Origin: Neorhizobium alkalisoli
GTDB lineage: Bacteria; Pseudomonadota; Alphaproteobacteria; Rhizobiales; Rhizobiaceae
NCBI RefSeq assembly: GCF_007829835.1
Contig: NZ_VIWP01000002.1
Coordinates: forward strand, 744,001-808,000
DNA length: 64,000 bases
Direction: 5' to 3'
A model generated the notes under the pieces. That model was not told where the DNA came from and searched no databases. It was given only the letters and a program-made list of their open reading frames with translations. This document shows, piece by piece, positions 16,491 through 26,547 of the stretch (positions are counted from its first letter, which is position 1; every line of letters starts with the position of its first letter). The translations under genes and the position numbers were made by a program.

Positions 16491-16785
16491 CCCCGCAATT
16501 CACTCTGCCCGGATTTTATCGGTACGTTTCACGCCGATGTCACGCAACCAGCTTACGCGGCATGCGTTCTTACCCGAATTCACGCGCATATTCGTCAAGA
16601 CAGAAACCTTTTCTTCTGTCTTATCAAGGACAGATCGCATCCAAACCCCGTCAAGGGCGTTAGACGAACAGTACAAAACCAATGAGAGCCTTATACATGG
16701 ACAGGCCCCGGACCCTAGGCTAGGCTCTGTTCCAACCCCGATGACATTCTGTTTACCCAAAATAAACGAGCTGGAATAATCCCGT

Positions 16786-18681
16786 ATGATCAAGCGTCCA
16801 GAACTGCTTCACATCGAAGGACTGAACGTCTCCTTCCCTGTGTGGGGTGGCTCTATTCATGCCGTGAAGAATTTCGGCATGAGCCTGCGTCCGGGCAAGG
16901 TGACGGCGCTTGTGGGGGAATCCGGATCCGGCAAGTCGGCGCTCGGCCGGGCGGTGATGGGCATCGAGACCGAAGCGGCGAAGATTTCCGGCCGTGCGGT
17001 GTTTACGGATCCCGCCACCGGCAAGTCGATCGACCTTCTTTCGCTGCCCAAGGATGGTCGCCAGATCCGCGCCATTCGCGGCAGCCGCATCGGCATGATC
17101 TTTCAGGAACCGATGACCTCGTTTTCGCCGATCCACACGGTCGGCGACCAGATCGAGGAAGTGCTGAAGATCCACACGGCGATGTCGACCGCGGAGCGCC
17201 GCAAGGCGAGCGAGGAAATGCTCGGCCTGGTCGGCTTCGACAATCCGGCCCGCGTCTTCGACATGTATCCGTTCGAGCTTTCCGGCGGCATGCGGCAGCG
17301 CGCAATGATCGCCATGGCGCTCGTCTGTCGCCCTGCCCTTCTGATCGCCGACGAGCCGACGACCGCACTCGACGTCACCATTCAGGCGCAGATCCTGAAA
17401 CTGCTGCAGGACCTGCAGTCGCAGCTCGGCATGGCGATCATGCTGATCACCCACGATCTCGGCGTCGTTGCCTCGATGGCCGACGAGGTGGTGGTGATGT
17501 ATCGCGGCGAAGTCATGGAAGCGGGCACCGCCGCCGACATTTTCGACGACCCGCAGCATGCCTATACCAAGGGCCTGATGGCCGCCGTTCCGGATTTCGA
17601 CCGGCCGCGCACCGAACGGCTGAAGCCGCTGCGCGAGATCCAGGTCGATACCCATGGCCTGATGTCCAAGGGTCGGGCGATCGGCAACTGGCAGGCGCCG
17701 GAAGTGCTCCTCTCCGTCAAGCACGTGACGAAGACATTCGCGAGCAAACGCAGCGGCAGTTTTGGCTTCGGCGGGAATTCTGCCCGCACCGTTGCCGTCA
17801 ACGACGTCTCATTCGACATCAAGCGCGGCGAAACGCTGGGCCTTGTCGGCGAAAGCGGCTGCGGCAAGACCACGCTCAGCAAGATTCTCATGCGCGGCCT
17901 TTCCGCGGATCATGGCGAAGTGACCTATCACGGCGAAAACGGGCCGATCGACGTTCTGCATGCCAAGGGCGATGCGATGCAGGAACTGCGCACCCGCCTG
18001 CAGATGGTGTTTCAGGATCCGGTCTCGTCGCTTTCGCCGCGCATGCCGGTGCAGCATATCGTGCGCGAACCGCTCGATATCCATGGCCGCGGCGACAAGA
18101 AGAAGCGCCAGGAACAGGTGCGCAAGCTGATCAACGCCGTCGGCCTGCCGGATGCGGCGCTGATGCGGTATCCGCACAGCTTTTCCGGCGGCCAGAGGCA
18201 GCGTATCGGCATTGCCCGCGCGCTGGCGCTCGGGCCTGACCTCTTGATCTGCGACGAGCCGGTTTCGGCTCTCGACGTGTCGATCCAGGCGCAGATCCTC
18301 AATCTGATGAAGGACCTGAAGCAGGAACTTGGCCTCACCTATCTGTTCATCTCGCACAATCTGGCCGTGGTGAACTATATGGCTGACCGGGTCGCCGTGA
18401 TGTATGCCGGCCGCATCGTCGAGATCGGCCCCTGCGAGACGATCATGCGCAAACCGGTTCATCCCTATACAAAGAAGCTGTTGGCGGCCGTGCCGCTGCC
18501 GAGCCTCGATCACAAGCTGGATTTCGGCCTGACCGGGACCTCGACCTCCGCCTCCAAGAAAATCTGGGGCAAGCAGTTCATCGAGGAAAAGGATTCCGAC
18601 AACCTGACCCATATCGACCTCGGTGGCGGGCATCTGGTGCTTGCCCAGAAGAATGTCGATGCGCGGGAGCTTTCCGCATGA
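16786..18681 (+). CDS. ABC importer ATPase, fused double nucleotide-binding protein (DppD-DppF type)
   Basis: This 631-residue protein contains two complete ATPase domains that energise the peptide/opine-type importer encoded downstream. Domain 1 has Walker A GESGSGKSALG (about 45-55), signature LSGGMRQRAMI and Walker B LLIADEPTTALD. Domain 2 has GESGCGKTTLSK (about 355-366), FSGGQRQRIGI and LLICDEPVSALD. Each is followed by the oligopeptide-family C-terminal extension (HPYTKKLLAAVPLPS at the second). The fused form resembles GsiA and YejF. The binding-protein gene overlaps its end by four bases. This is the first gene of a run of seven on the plus strand. Confidence 0.93.
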   Translation: MIKRPELLHIEGLNVSFPVWGGSIHAVKNFGMSLRPGKVTALVGESGSGKSALGRAVMGIETEAAKISGRAVFTDPATGKSIDLLSLPKDGRQIRAIRGSRIGMIFQEPMTSFSPIHTVGDQIEEVLKIHTAMSTAERRKASEEMLGLVGFDNPARVFDMYPFELSGGMRQRAMIAMALVCRPALLIADEPTTALDVTIQAQILKLLQDLQSQLGMAIMLITHDLGVVASMADEVVVMYRGEVMEAGTAADIFDDPQHAYTKGLMAAVPDFDRPRTERLKPLREIQVDTHGLMSKGRAIGNWQAPEVLLSVKHVTKTFASKRSGSFGFGGNSARTVAVNDVSFDIKRGETLGLVGESGCGKTTLSKILMRGLSADHGEVTYHGENGPIDVLHAKGDAMQELRTRLQMVFQDPVSSLSPRMPVQHIVREPLDIHGRGDKKKRQEQVRKLINAVGLPDAALMRYPHSFSGGQRQRIGIARALALGPDLLICDEPVSALDVSIQAQILNLMKDLKQELGLTYLFISHNLAVVNYMADRVAVMYAGRIVEIGPCETIMRKPVHPYTKKLLAAVPLPSLDHKLDFGLTGTSTSASKKIWGKQFIEEKDSDNLTHIDLGGGHLVLAQKNVDARELSA

Positions 18682-20612
18682 CCATGTCCGATTTTTCCAC
18701 CATCACCCGCCGCCAGATGCTGGCGCTTCTCGGCTCGGCTGCCGGGACCGCGGTAATGTCCGGCACGGCCTTCGCCGCCTACAGCCAGTCCGATTTCGTT
18801 GCGACGATCTCACCCGACCAGCCTCTGCCGCCGGTGGACGAGCGGCTGCCGAAAGTGCCGCGCGTGCTGAAACTCTCGGAACGTGGGCTTCTCCCCGGCA
18901 AACATGGCGGCACGATGCGGATGCTGATCGGTGGTCAGCGCGACATCCGCTACATGCCGATCAACTGCTACAGCCGGCTGGTGGGTTATAATCCGCAGCT
19001 GCAGCTGGAGGCCGATATCCTTGAAGCCTATGAGGTGAAGGACGAGCGGGTCTTCACCTTCCACCTGCGCGAAGGCCATAAATGGTCGGACGGCACGCCG
19101 TTCACGACGGAAGATTTCCGTTATGTCTGGGAAGACGTTTTTCACGAGAAGAAGCTTGCCCGCGGCGGCCCGCCGACCTCGCTGCTGATCAACGGCAAGG
19201 CGCCGCGTTTCGAGGTGATCGACGAGCGCACCGTGCGCTACAGCTGGGACGATCCGAACCCGGATTTCCTGGCGGACCAGGCATCGCCTTCGCCGACACG
19301 TCTGATGTTTCCGGCCAACTACCTGAAACAGTTCCACGTCAAATATCAGACCAAGGAAATCCTCAACCAGTATATCAAAAAATTCAAGGTGGATGACTGG
19401 GCGGCCGTGCACCAGCGCATGTCGCGCACCGTGCGGCCTGAAAACCCGGAACTGCCGACGCTCGACGCCTGGCGCAGCCGCACCGAACCGCCGGCCGAAC
19501 GTTTCGTGTTCGATCGCAATCCCTATTATCACCGGGTCGACGAAGACGGTCGGCAGCTGCCCTATATCGACAGGGTGCTGCTGGATGTGAGCTCGGCCGA
19601 CCTGATTGCCGCCAAGACCGGCACCGGCGAAAGCGACCTGCAGATCACCAATCTCGATTTTGCCGACTACACGTTCCTGAAGGGCGCGGAAAAACGCTAC
19701 TCGCTGGAAGTGGACCTGTGGAAGCGCACGCAGGGCTCGCGCATGGCACTTTTCCCCAATCTCAACTGCAAGGACGATGTCTGGCGCAAGGTTCTGTGGG
19801 ACAAGCGGTTCCGCCGGGCAATGTCGCTTGCGATCAATCGCGGCGAGATCAACAAGGCCGTCTTCTACGGGCTCGCCAAGGAAAGCGCCAACGCGATCTT
19901 GCCGGAAAGCCCGCTGTTCAAGCCGGAATATCGCGATGCCTGGGCGGCCTTCGATCCGGCCAAGGCGAATGCCCTGCTCGACGAGGCGGGTCTGCCGATG
20001 GACGAGGATACCGGGCTGCGCAAACTGCCCGACGGACGGCCGGCGACGATCATCGTCGAGATCACCGGCGAAAACAGCTTTGAGACGGACGTGCTGGAAC
20101 TGCTGACCGACCAGTTCCGCGAGATCGGCCTCAGGATTTTCCCGCATGTGTCGCAACGCGAGCTTCTGCGCCGGCGCGTCAAGGGCGGCGATGCGATCAT
20201 GTCGGTCGGTATCGGCCTCGACAATGGCGTGCCGACGGCCGACATGTCGCCGAAGGAGCTGGCGCCGACCAGCGACGACCAGCTGCAATGGTGCATCTGG
20301 GGCCTGCACACGCTTTCAGGCGGCGGTGACGGACATCCGCCGGAACTGGAAGAGGCGATTTCGCTGCTCAACCTCTATGACGACTGGCGCAAGGCCGAGG
20401 GCCATGACCAGCGGGCGGAGATCTGGCACAAGATGCTGGCGCTGTTCACCGACCAGGTGTTTTCGATCGGCATCGTCAATGCGACGCTGCAGCCGATCGT
20501 GCGCACGAGAAAACTGAAGAACCTGCCGGAAAAAGCCCTCTACGGTTTCGATCCGACCTCCTATCTCGGGGTCTATCTGCCCGACGCCTTCTGGTACGAG
20601 GAGAGCGCCTGA
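18678..20612 (+). CDS. ABC importer periplasmic binding protein (SBP_bac_5 family), Tat signal
   Basis: This 644-residue extracytoplasmic solute receptor belongs to the peptide/nickel/opine binding family. Its leader has a twin-arginine motif (TRRQMLALLGS, residues 10-20) and an AFA-A cleavage site near residue 35, so Tat export is likely. Mature landmarks are LREGHKWSDGTPFTTEDF, IDRVLLDVSSADLIAAK and RRAMSLAINRGEINKAVFYG. The length (over 600) is at the upper end, as in YejA-like receptors. The ligand is not predictable; the family also carries oligosaccharides and opines. It is coupled to the ATPase gene by ATGA overlap and followed by the first permease one base later. Confidence 0.9.
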   Translation: MTMSDFSTITRRQMLALLGSAAGTAVMSGTAFAAYSQSDFVATISPDQPLPPVDERLPKVPRVLKLSERGLLPGKHGGTMRMLIGGQRDIRYMPINCYSRLVGYNPQLQLEADILEAYEVKDERVFTFHLREGHKWSDGTPFTTEDFRYVWEDVFHEKKLARGGPPTSLLINGKAPRFEVIDERTVRYSWDDPNPDFLADQASPSPTRLMFPANYLKQFHVKYQTKEILNQYIKKFKVDDWAAVHQRMSRTVRPENPELPTLDAWRSRTEPPAERFVFDRNPYYHRVDEDGRQLPYIDRVLLDVSSADLIAAKTGTGESDLQITNLDFADYTFLKGAEKRYSLEVDLWKRTQGSRMALFPNLNCKDDVWRKVLWDKRFRRAMSLAINRGEINKAVFYGLAKESANAILPESPLFKPEYRDAWAAFDPAKANALLDEAGLPMDEDTGLRKLPDGRPATIIVEITGENSFETDVLELLTDQFREIGLRIFPHVSQRELLRRRVKGGDAIMSVGIGLDNGVPTADMSPKELAPTSDDQLQWCIWGLHTLSGGGDGHPPELEEAISLLNLYDDWRKAEGHDQRAEIWHKMLALFTDQVFSIGIVNATLQPIVRTRKLKNLPEKALYGFDPTSYLGVYLPDAFWYEESA

Positions 20613-20613
20613 C

Positions 20614-21612
20614 ATGCTGCGTTATATTCTGTGGCGGGTGATGGTGATGATCCCCACCCTGGTGCTGATCTCGATGCTGATCTTCACGATCATCGAACTG
20701 CCGCCGGGCGACTATTTCGAAAGCTATATCGAACAGCTGAAGGCGATCGGCGAAAAGGCCGACCTGCAGGAAATCGAGGAGCTGCGCGCCCGCTATGGCT
20801 TCGACCAGCCGGAGCCGATCCGTTATCTCAACTGGGTCGTCGGCATGCTGCATGGCGATTTCGGCTATTCGTTCGAATACCGCCTGCCGGTGACGGACGT
20901 GGTCGGCGACCGGATCTGGCTGACCATTCTCGTCTCGACAGTGACGATCGTCTTTACCTGGCTGCTCGCCTTCCCGATCGGCGTCTATTCCGCCACGCAC
21001 CAGTATAGCTGGGGCGATTACGGGCTGACGCTGCTTGGCCTGATCGGCCTTGCGATCCCGAATTTCGTGCTGGCGCTGGTGCTGATGTATTTCGCCAATA
21101 TCTGGTTCGGCACGTCGATCGGCCATCTGATGGACCCGAACTACATCAGCGAACCCATGAGCTGGGCGAAGTTCAAGTCGATCCTCGAACATCTCTGGAT
21201 CCCGGTCATCATCATCGGCACGGCCGGCACCGCCGGCATGGTTCGCCGCCTGCGCGCCAATCTGCTGGACGAGTTGCACAAGCAATATGTGATGACTGCC
21301 AAGGCGAAGGGCCTGCATCCGTTCAAGGTGCTTGTCCGTTATCCGCTCAGGATGTCGCTCAACTTCTTCATTTCCGACATCGGCTCGATCCTGCCCTCGG
21401 TCATCTCAGGTGCGGAAATCACCGCCGTGGTCCTGTCGCTCGAAACCACCGGCCCGATGCTGATCCGTGCGCTGCAGAGCCAGGACATGTATCTGGCCGG
21501 CTCGTTCCTGATGTTCCTGAGTTTCCTGACCGTCATCGGCGTGCTGATATCGGATATCGCGCTTGCCCTGTTCGACCCGAGAATCCGACTGCGCGGAGGA
21601 AAAACCAAGTGA
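20614..21612 (+). CDS. ABC importer permease 1 (DppB/YejB type)
   Basis: This 332-residue inner-membrane protein has an N-terminal membrane anchor (ILWRVMVMIPTLVLISMLIF), a periplasmic segment carrying DYFESYIEQL, and five further hydrophobic helices. The cytoplasmic EAA loop is seen at RRLRANLLDELHKQYVMTAKAKGL, where it contacts the ATPase. Length and topology match the BPD_transp_1 permeases of peptide importers. Spacing to the binding protein (1 base) and overlap with the next gene show one operon. Confidence 0.92.
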   Translation: MLRYILWRVMVMIPTLVLISMLIFTIIELPPGDYFESYIEQLKAIGEKADLQEIEELRARYGFDQPEPIRYLNWVVGMLHGDFGYSFEYRLPVTDVVGDRIWLTILVSTVTIVFTWLLAFPIGVYSATHQYSWGDYGLTLLGLIGLAIPNFVLALVLMYFANIWFGTSIGHLMDPNYISEPMSWAKFKSILEHLWIPVIIIGTAGTAGMVRRLRANLLDELHKQYVMTAKAKGLHPFKVLVRYPLRMSLNFFISDIGSILPSVISGAEITAVVLSLETTGPMLIRALQSQDMYLAGSFLMFLSFLTVIGVLISDIALALFDPRIRLRGGKTK

Positions 21613-22784
21613 CCGTTGATCGGCCGAGGGAAGCGGGCGCACTGGCCCATTACGTGCATCAGGGGCCCTTCGACCCCTATGACGTCGAAAAGACCGCGCA
21701 AGGATCGTCGCAGGCGAAGGAAGCCTCGCAGCTGACGCTGATGTGGTGGCGGTTCAAAAAGCACCGGCTGGCGCTGATTTCCGGCATCTTGCTGTTGATC
21801 GCCTATATCGCGATCGTCTTCGTCGAGATCCTGGCGCCCTACAAGGTGCATAGCCGCAATGTCGATTTCATCTATGCGCCGCCGCAAGGCGTGCATCTGT
21901 TCCATGACGGCAATTTCGTCGGCCCCTTCGTCTACGGGCAGAAGATGGAACTGGACATGACGACGCTGAGGCGCGTCTATTCCGACGATCATTCCGACGT
22001 GCAGAAACTGCGTTTCTTCTGCTCGGGCGAAAGCTACCGGTTCTGGGGCGCGATACCCGGCAATTTCCACCTCGTCTGCCCGGCCGAAGGCGGTCAGTTC
22101 CACCTACTTGGCACAGATCGCCTCGGCCGCGACATGCTTTCGCGGATCATCTACGGCGCCCGCATCTCGCTGACGATCGGCCTTCTCGGCGTGGCGACCA
22201 GCTTCATCCTCGGTATCGTCATCGGTGGCATTGCCGGTTATTGGGGCGGCTGGTTCGATCTCGTCACCCAGCGTGTCATCGAGGTTCTGCAATCGATACC
22301 GCATATTCCGCTCTGGCTGGCGCTGGCCGCCATCATGCCGGCCGACTGGAGCCCGATGCTGATCTATCTCGGCATTACCTTCATTCTCGGCATGCTCGAC
22401 TGGACGGGGCTTGCGCGCGCGGTGCGCTCGAAATTGCTGGCGCTGCGTGAAGAGGATTACGTGCTTGCGGCACAGCTGATGGGGGCCGGCAGCACGCGCA
22501 TCATCGGCCGGCATCTCATCCCAGGCTTTATGTCGCACCTGATTGCCAGTGCAACACTTACCATTCCGGGTATGATCCTTGGCGAAACCACGTTGAGTTT
22601 CCTTGGACTTGGTCTTAGACCTCCGATCACGAGCTGGGGCGTGCTTCTCACAGAAGCGCGAAGCGTCAGCGCCGTCGCTCTTTATCCTTGGCTGCTGATC
22701 CCGGTCGTGCCAGTGATATTCGTTATTCTTGCATTCAATTTCCTCGGTGATGGCCTCAGAGATGCAGCAGATCCATACAAGTAG
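21609..22784 (+). CDS. ABC importer permease 2 (DppC/YejE type) with enlarged periplasmic loop
   Basis: This 391-residue partner permease has its first membrane helix at about 55-77 (LALISGILLLIAYIAIVFVE). A long periplasmic segment of roughly 95 residues follows, ending in the family motif HLLGTDRLGRDMLSRIIYGA. It then has the remaining helices and the EAA loop ARAVRSKLLALREEDYVLAAQLMGA. The loop is longer than in DppC and is typical of the YejE-like group. The GTG start (GGAGG 8 bases upstream) overlaps the first permease by four bases. The next gene, a glycosyltransferase, begins 58 bases later on the same strand. Confidence 0.92.
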   Translation: MTVDRPREAGALAHYVHQGPFDPYDVEKTAQGSSQAKEASQLTLMWWRFKKHRLALISGILLLIAYIAIVFVEILAPYKVHSRNVDFIYAPPQGVHLFHDGNFVGPFVYGQKMELDMTTLRRVYSDDHSDVQKLRFFCSGESYRFWGAIPGNFHLVCPAEGGQFHLLGTDRLGRDMLSRIIYGARISLTIGLLGVATSFILGIVIGGIAGYWGGWFDLVTQRVIEVLQSIPHIPLWLALAAIMPADWSPMLIYLGITFILGMLDWTGLARAVRSKLLALREEDYVLAAQLMGAGSTRIIGRHLIPGFMSHLIASATLTIPGMILGETTLSFLGLGLRPPITSWGVLLTEARSVSAVALYPWLLIPVVPVIFVILAFNFLGDGLRDAADPYK

Positions 22785-22842
22785 CATGTGCTGCATACGG
22801 GCTATGTTCAGCGAGTTTCAGGGTATTGGGGGCAGATAGGGC

Positions 22843-24048
22843 ATGTCGCGTCATCTGGGTAACGCACGCATTCTCATGTACAGCCATGACACGTTCGGTC
22901 TCGGCCATCTGCGCCGGTGTCGGACGATTGCCGACTCGCTGGTAGAAAACTACCGCGGTCTGCAGGTGCTGATCATTTCCGGCGCAACGATTGCCGGCGC
23001 GTTCAACTATCGCGCCCGCGTCGATTTCGTGAAGATCCCGAGCGTGATCAAGCTGCGCAACGGTGAATACACGTCGATGGACCGGCATATCGATCTTCAG
23101 GAAACCATGAAGATGCGCCAGTCGATCATCCGCCATACGGCGGAAAGTTTCGAGCCGGACATCTTCATCATCGACAAGGAACCACTTGGCCTGCGCGGCG
23201 AGGTGGAAGACACGCTCGTCTACCTGAAGACCAAGGGCACGACGCTGGTTCTCGGCCTGCGCGACGTGATGGATGCGCCGCATCTGCTGCAGGCCGAATG
23301 GCAGCGTCATGACACGCTGCGCAAGATCGGCCAGCTTTACGACGACATCTGGGTCTATGGCCCGCCGGAATTCTACGATCCGCTCGAAGGCATGGATGCG
23401 CCACCCGCCGTGCGCTCGAAAATGCAGTTCGTCGGCTTTCTGCAGCGCAAGGTCTCGATCGACGCCCAGCCGGAGGCGGAAACCGACGAGGACTATCTGC
23501 TGGTGACGACCGGTGGTGGCGGCGATGGCGCCGATCTGGTGCGTGACGTGATCGCCGCCTATGAGGCCGACCCGACGCTGACCTACAAGGCCGTGATCGT
23601 GCTCGGCCCCTATATGCCGGCCGAACAGCGGGCGAATTTCACCGAGGCCTGCAAGAACCATCCGCTGCTCGAAGTCATCGAATTCGACAACCGCATGGAA
23701 GACCGCATTGCCGGCGCCAAGGCGGTGATCGCCATGGGGGGCTACAATACCTATTGCGAGATCCTCTCCTTCGACAAACCGGCACTGATCGTGCCGCGCA
23801 CCCAGCCGCGCGAAGAGCAGCTGATCCGCGCCACCCGCGCCGCCGAACTCGGGCTGATCGACATGCTGTCTGCCGAAGACAGCTGCGATGCGCCGAAATT
23901 CGCCGACGCGATCAAGCAGCTCTGGGAGCGGGATCCGCCCTCAGTCAGCGCGCCGGGACTGCAGATGGAAGGCCTGCCGCATATTTCGCAGATCGTCGAA
24001 GGCTGGTTCAAGAACAAGGGTTTTCACCTTGCCGTCGTGCAGGGCTGA
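22843..24048 (+). CDS. GT28-like (MurG-type) glycosyltransferase
   Basis: This 401-residue GT-B protein opens with YSHDTFGLGHLRRCRTIADSL, the glycine-rich acceptor loop of the MurG/MGDG-synthase kind. Its C-terminal half has VTTGGGGDGADLV and the UDP-sugar site AMGGYNTYCEILSFDKPALIVPR. No signal peptide or membrane segment is present, so it is a cytoplasmic or peripheral membrane enzyme. It is the first of three glycosyltransferase genes in tandem, and resembles the third (25302-26480) in layout. Donor and acceptor are unknown. Its place 58 bases behind the importer suggests shared transcription. Confidence 0.82.
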   Translation: MSRHLGNARILMYSHDTFGLGHLRRCRTIADSLVENYRGLQVLIISGATIAGAFNYRARVDFVKIPSVIKLRNGEYTSMDRHIDLQETMKMRQSIIRHTAESFEPDIFIIDKEPLGLRGEVEDTLVYLKTKGTTLVLGLRDVMDAPHLLQAEWQRHDTLRKIGQLYDDIWVYGPPEFYDPLEGMDAPPAVRSKMQFVGFLQRKVSIDAQPEAETDEDYLLVTTGGGGDGADLVRDVIAAYEADPTLTYKAVIVLGPYMPAEQRANFTEACKNHPLLEVIEFDNRMEDRIAGAKAVIAMGGYNTYCEILSFDKPALIVPRTQPREEQLIRATRAAELGLIDMLSAEDSCDAPKFADAIKQLWERDPPSVSAPGLQMEGLPHISQIVEGWFKNKGFHLAVVQG

Positions 24049-24057
24049 CATTTTATC

Positions 24058-25305
24058 ATGACGAACAAGACAATGGTCGTGCTCCTGAAGGGCTATCCGA
24101 GGCTTTCGGAAACCTTCATCGCGCAGGAGCTGCTCGGCCTCGAACGCGCCGGTTTTCGCCTGAAACTGGTGGCGATGCGCCGGCCGACCGACAAGAAACG
24201 CCACCCGGTGCATGACGAGATCCAGGCGCCGGTGAGCTACCTGCCGGAATATCTGCATGAAGAACCCGGCCGTGTCCTCAAGGCATTGTGGAAAGTCTGC
24301 CGCATGCCCGGCTTCGGCAAGGCGCTGTCCGCCTTCCTGCGCGACCTGCCCAAGGATGTTTCCCGTAACCGCTTTCGCCGTTTCGGGCAGGCTGCCGTGC
24401 TGGCCGCCGAATGGCCGGCAGACGCATCCTGGCTGCATGTGCATTTCATCCACACACCGGCCGCCGTCGCCCGCTACACGAGCCTGATGAGCGGCACGCC
24501 CTGGACCGTCTCGGCCCATGCCAAGGATATCTGGACATCCGGCGACTCGGACCTCAGGGACAAGCTGAACGACGCCCGCTGGGCCGTGACCTGCACCCGC
24601 ACCGGCTTTCAGAAACTTGCAAGCCTTTCCACCCGGCCGAACGTGCATCTGAGCTATCACGGCCTCGACCTCAAGCGCTTTCCGGCCTTCGAGGGCGACC
24701 GCAGCCGACGGGACGGTTCCGATCCCGCCGATCCGGTGCGGATCCTGAGTGTCGGCCGCGCCGTGCCGAAAAAGGGCTATGACACGCTGCTCAAGGCCCT
24801 TTCGCTTCTGCCGGCCGAACTCTGCTGGACGTTCATCCATATCGGCGGCGGCGAGGAATTGTCCCGGCTGAAAGCGATCGCGACCGACCTGAAGATCGCC
24901 GAGCGTATCACCTGGAAGGGGGCACTCGACCAGCGCGACGTGCTGCAGCACTATCGCGACAGCGACCTCTTCACTCTCGCCTGCCGGATCACCGCCGATG
25001 GCGACCGCGACGGCCTGCCCAACGTGCTTGTCGAAGCCTCCAGCCAGAACCTGCCGATCGTCGCGACCGATATTTCCGGCATTTCGGAATTATTCGTCGA
25101 CGGCGAAAACGGCCTGCTGGTCGAGCCGGACCAGCCGCAGCAACTGGCGCAGGCGCTGGAGCGGGCGATGCGGGATCCAGCCTTGCGTATCGGCCTCGGC
25201 AAGGCGGCGGAAAACCGGGTACGCAGCGATTTCGACTATCACACCAGCATTGCCGACCTGAAACGGCTGTTTTCCGAAAGCTGGACGTCGGGAGCGAAGT
25301 CATGA
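24058..25305 (+). CDS. GT4-family glycosyltransferase
   Basis: This 415-residue enzyme starts with KGYPRLSETFIAQELLGLE, the hallmark N-terminal motif of a large exopolysaccharide GT4 subgroup. The C-terminal domain has ILSVGRAVPKKGYDTLLKAL, then RITWKGALDQRDVLQHY and the donor-binding block VEASSQNLPIVATDISGISE (EX7E). It begins 9 bases after the preceding GT28-like gene and overlaps the following one by four bases (ATGA). The three genes therefore act together, probably adding successive sugars of one glycan. Confidence 0.88.
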   Translation: MTNKTMVVLLKGYPRLSETFIAQELLGLERAGFRLKLVAMRRPTDKKRHPVHDEIQAPVSYLPEYLHEEPGRVLKALWKVCRMPGFGKALSAFLRDLPKDVSRNRFRRFGQAAVLAAEWPADASWLHVHFIHTPAAVARYTSLMSGTPWTVSAHAKDIWTSGDSDLRDKLNDARWAVTCTRTGFQKLASLSTRPNVHLSYHGLDLKRFPAFEGDRSRRDGSDPADPVRILSVGRAVPKKGYDTLLKALSLLPAELCWTFIHIGGGEELSRLKAIATDLKIAERITWKGALDQRDVLQHYRDSDLFTLACRITADGDRDGLPNVLVEASSQNLPIVATDISGISELFVDGENGLLVEPDQPQQLAQALERAMRDPALRIGLGKAAENRVRSDFDYHTSIADLKRLFSESWTSGAKS

Positions 25306-26480
25306 GCGCTGCAACGACGTCTTCCCTTCCTTATACGTCTCTTCCCGGTGCCGGCCGACCGGTTCTGTTTTATGTCCAGCACCTGCTCGGCATCGGCCAT
25401 ATCGTGCGCGCGAGCCGGGTGGCGCAGGCGCTGCAAAAAGCTGGTTTCGACGTGACGCTGGTGACGGGGGGAACACCCGTGCGCGGCTTTCCGCCGGAAG
25501 GCGTGAAACATGTCCAGCTTCCACCCGTGGTCGCCTCGAACAGCGGCTTTTCAAGCCTCGCCGACGAGAACGGCAAGCCGGTGGACAAGGCTTTCGAGGA
25601 GCGCCGCACCGCGCTTCTGCTTGAAACCTTTCACGAGACGAACCCGGTTGCCGTGATCATCGAAGCCTTTCCCTTCGGCCGTCGACAGGTGCGTTTCGAA
25701 CTCCTTCCGCTGCTTTCCGCCGTCAGGCAGGCGCCGCAAAAGCCCCTCCTGCTCTCCTCCGTGCGCGACATCCTGCAGGAAAACCGCAAGGCCGGGCGCG
25801 ACGACGAGACGATCAGCCTGGTCAACGACCATTTCGACGGCGTGCTGGTGCATGGCGACGAGCGCTTTGTGAAACTGGAAGAAACGTTTCCGCGCGCATC
25901 CGAATTTGCATCAAAAATCCATTATACGGGCCTCGTCGCCCCGAGGAAGCCGGAGCCTGCTGCAGACCGTTTCGACATGCTCGTCTCGGCCGGCGGCGGC
26001 GCGGTCGGCGCCGGGCTGATCACGGCATCGCTCGAGGCACAACGCATCCTGGGTGACCGCCGCTCCTGGTGCGTCATTACCGGCCCGAACCTGCCAGCCG
26101 CTGATTTTGACCACATTTCCGCATCTGCACCAGACAATGTCACCGTCATCCGCTTCCGCCCGGATTTCCCTTCCCTGCTCGCCAATGCCGAGCTCTCGAT
26201 CTCGCAGGCCGGCTACAACACGGTCTGCGACCTGCTCCAGACCGGCTGCCGCCCGGTGCTGATCCCCTTTGCGACCGGCGGCGAGACGGAACAGACGGTG
26301 CGGGCTGAAAAACTAGCAGGCCTCGGACTTGCGGAAGTCGTGACCGAAGCGGAACTGTCTGGCGAAGCACTCGCCGCCGCCATCACCCGTGCTGCCGCAC
26401 TGAAGCCGGCAGCGACGCTGTCGCTCTCGCTGGACGGTGCGGAGGAAACGGCCGCGATCCTCGATCGGCTGCTGGCATAA
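25302..26480 (+). CDS. GT28-like (MurG-type) glycosyltransferase
   Basis: This 392-residue GT-B protein has the N-terminal HLLGIGHIVRASRVAQAL loop, a central VSAGGGAVGAGLI and the C-terminal UDP-sugar site SQAGYNTVCDLLQTG with PVLIPFATGGETEQ. It looks like a relative of the gene at 22843 but is clearly diverged. It is the last gene of the importer-glycosyltransferase run; the following hairpin has its T run on the other strand. Function beyond the family is unknown. Confidence 0.83.
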   Translation: MSAATTSSLPYTSLPGAGRPVLFYVQHLLGIGHIVRASRVAQALQKAGFDVTLVTGGTPVRGFPPEGVKHVQLPPVVASNSGFSSLADENGKPVDKAFEERRTALLLETFHETNPVAVIIEAFPFGRRQVRFELLPLLSAVRQAPQKPLLLSSVRDILQENRKAGRDDETISLVNDHFDGVLVHGDERFVKLEETFPRASEFASKIHYTGLVAPRKPEPAADRFDMLVSAGGGAVGAGLITASLEAQRILGDRRSWCVITGPNLPAADFDHISASAPDNVTVIRFRPDFPSLLANAELSISQAGYNTVCDLLQTGCRPVLIPFATGGETEQTVRAEKLAGLGLAEVVTEAELSGEALAAAITRAAALKPAATLSLSLDGAEETAAILDRLLA

Positions 26481-26547
26481 CGCCAACGCAGTCTTCGGCC
26501 TTTTCATGAAGATCGCGTATGAGCGGTTTGGCATTTTCAAACGGCAG

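Noticed and set aside
16700..16740. CCTAGGCTAGG-like palindromic stretch upstream of the importer as an operator
   Set aside because: Short, imperfect, and without a second copy or a known matching regulator site.
18810..20309. A 499-codon minus-strand open frame opposite the importer binding protein
   Set aside because: An antisense shadow of a well-supported gene, with no start signal.
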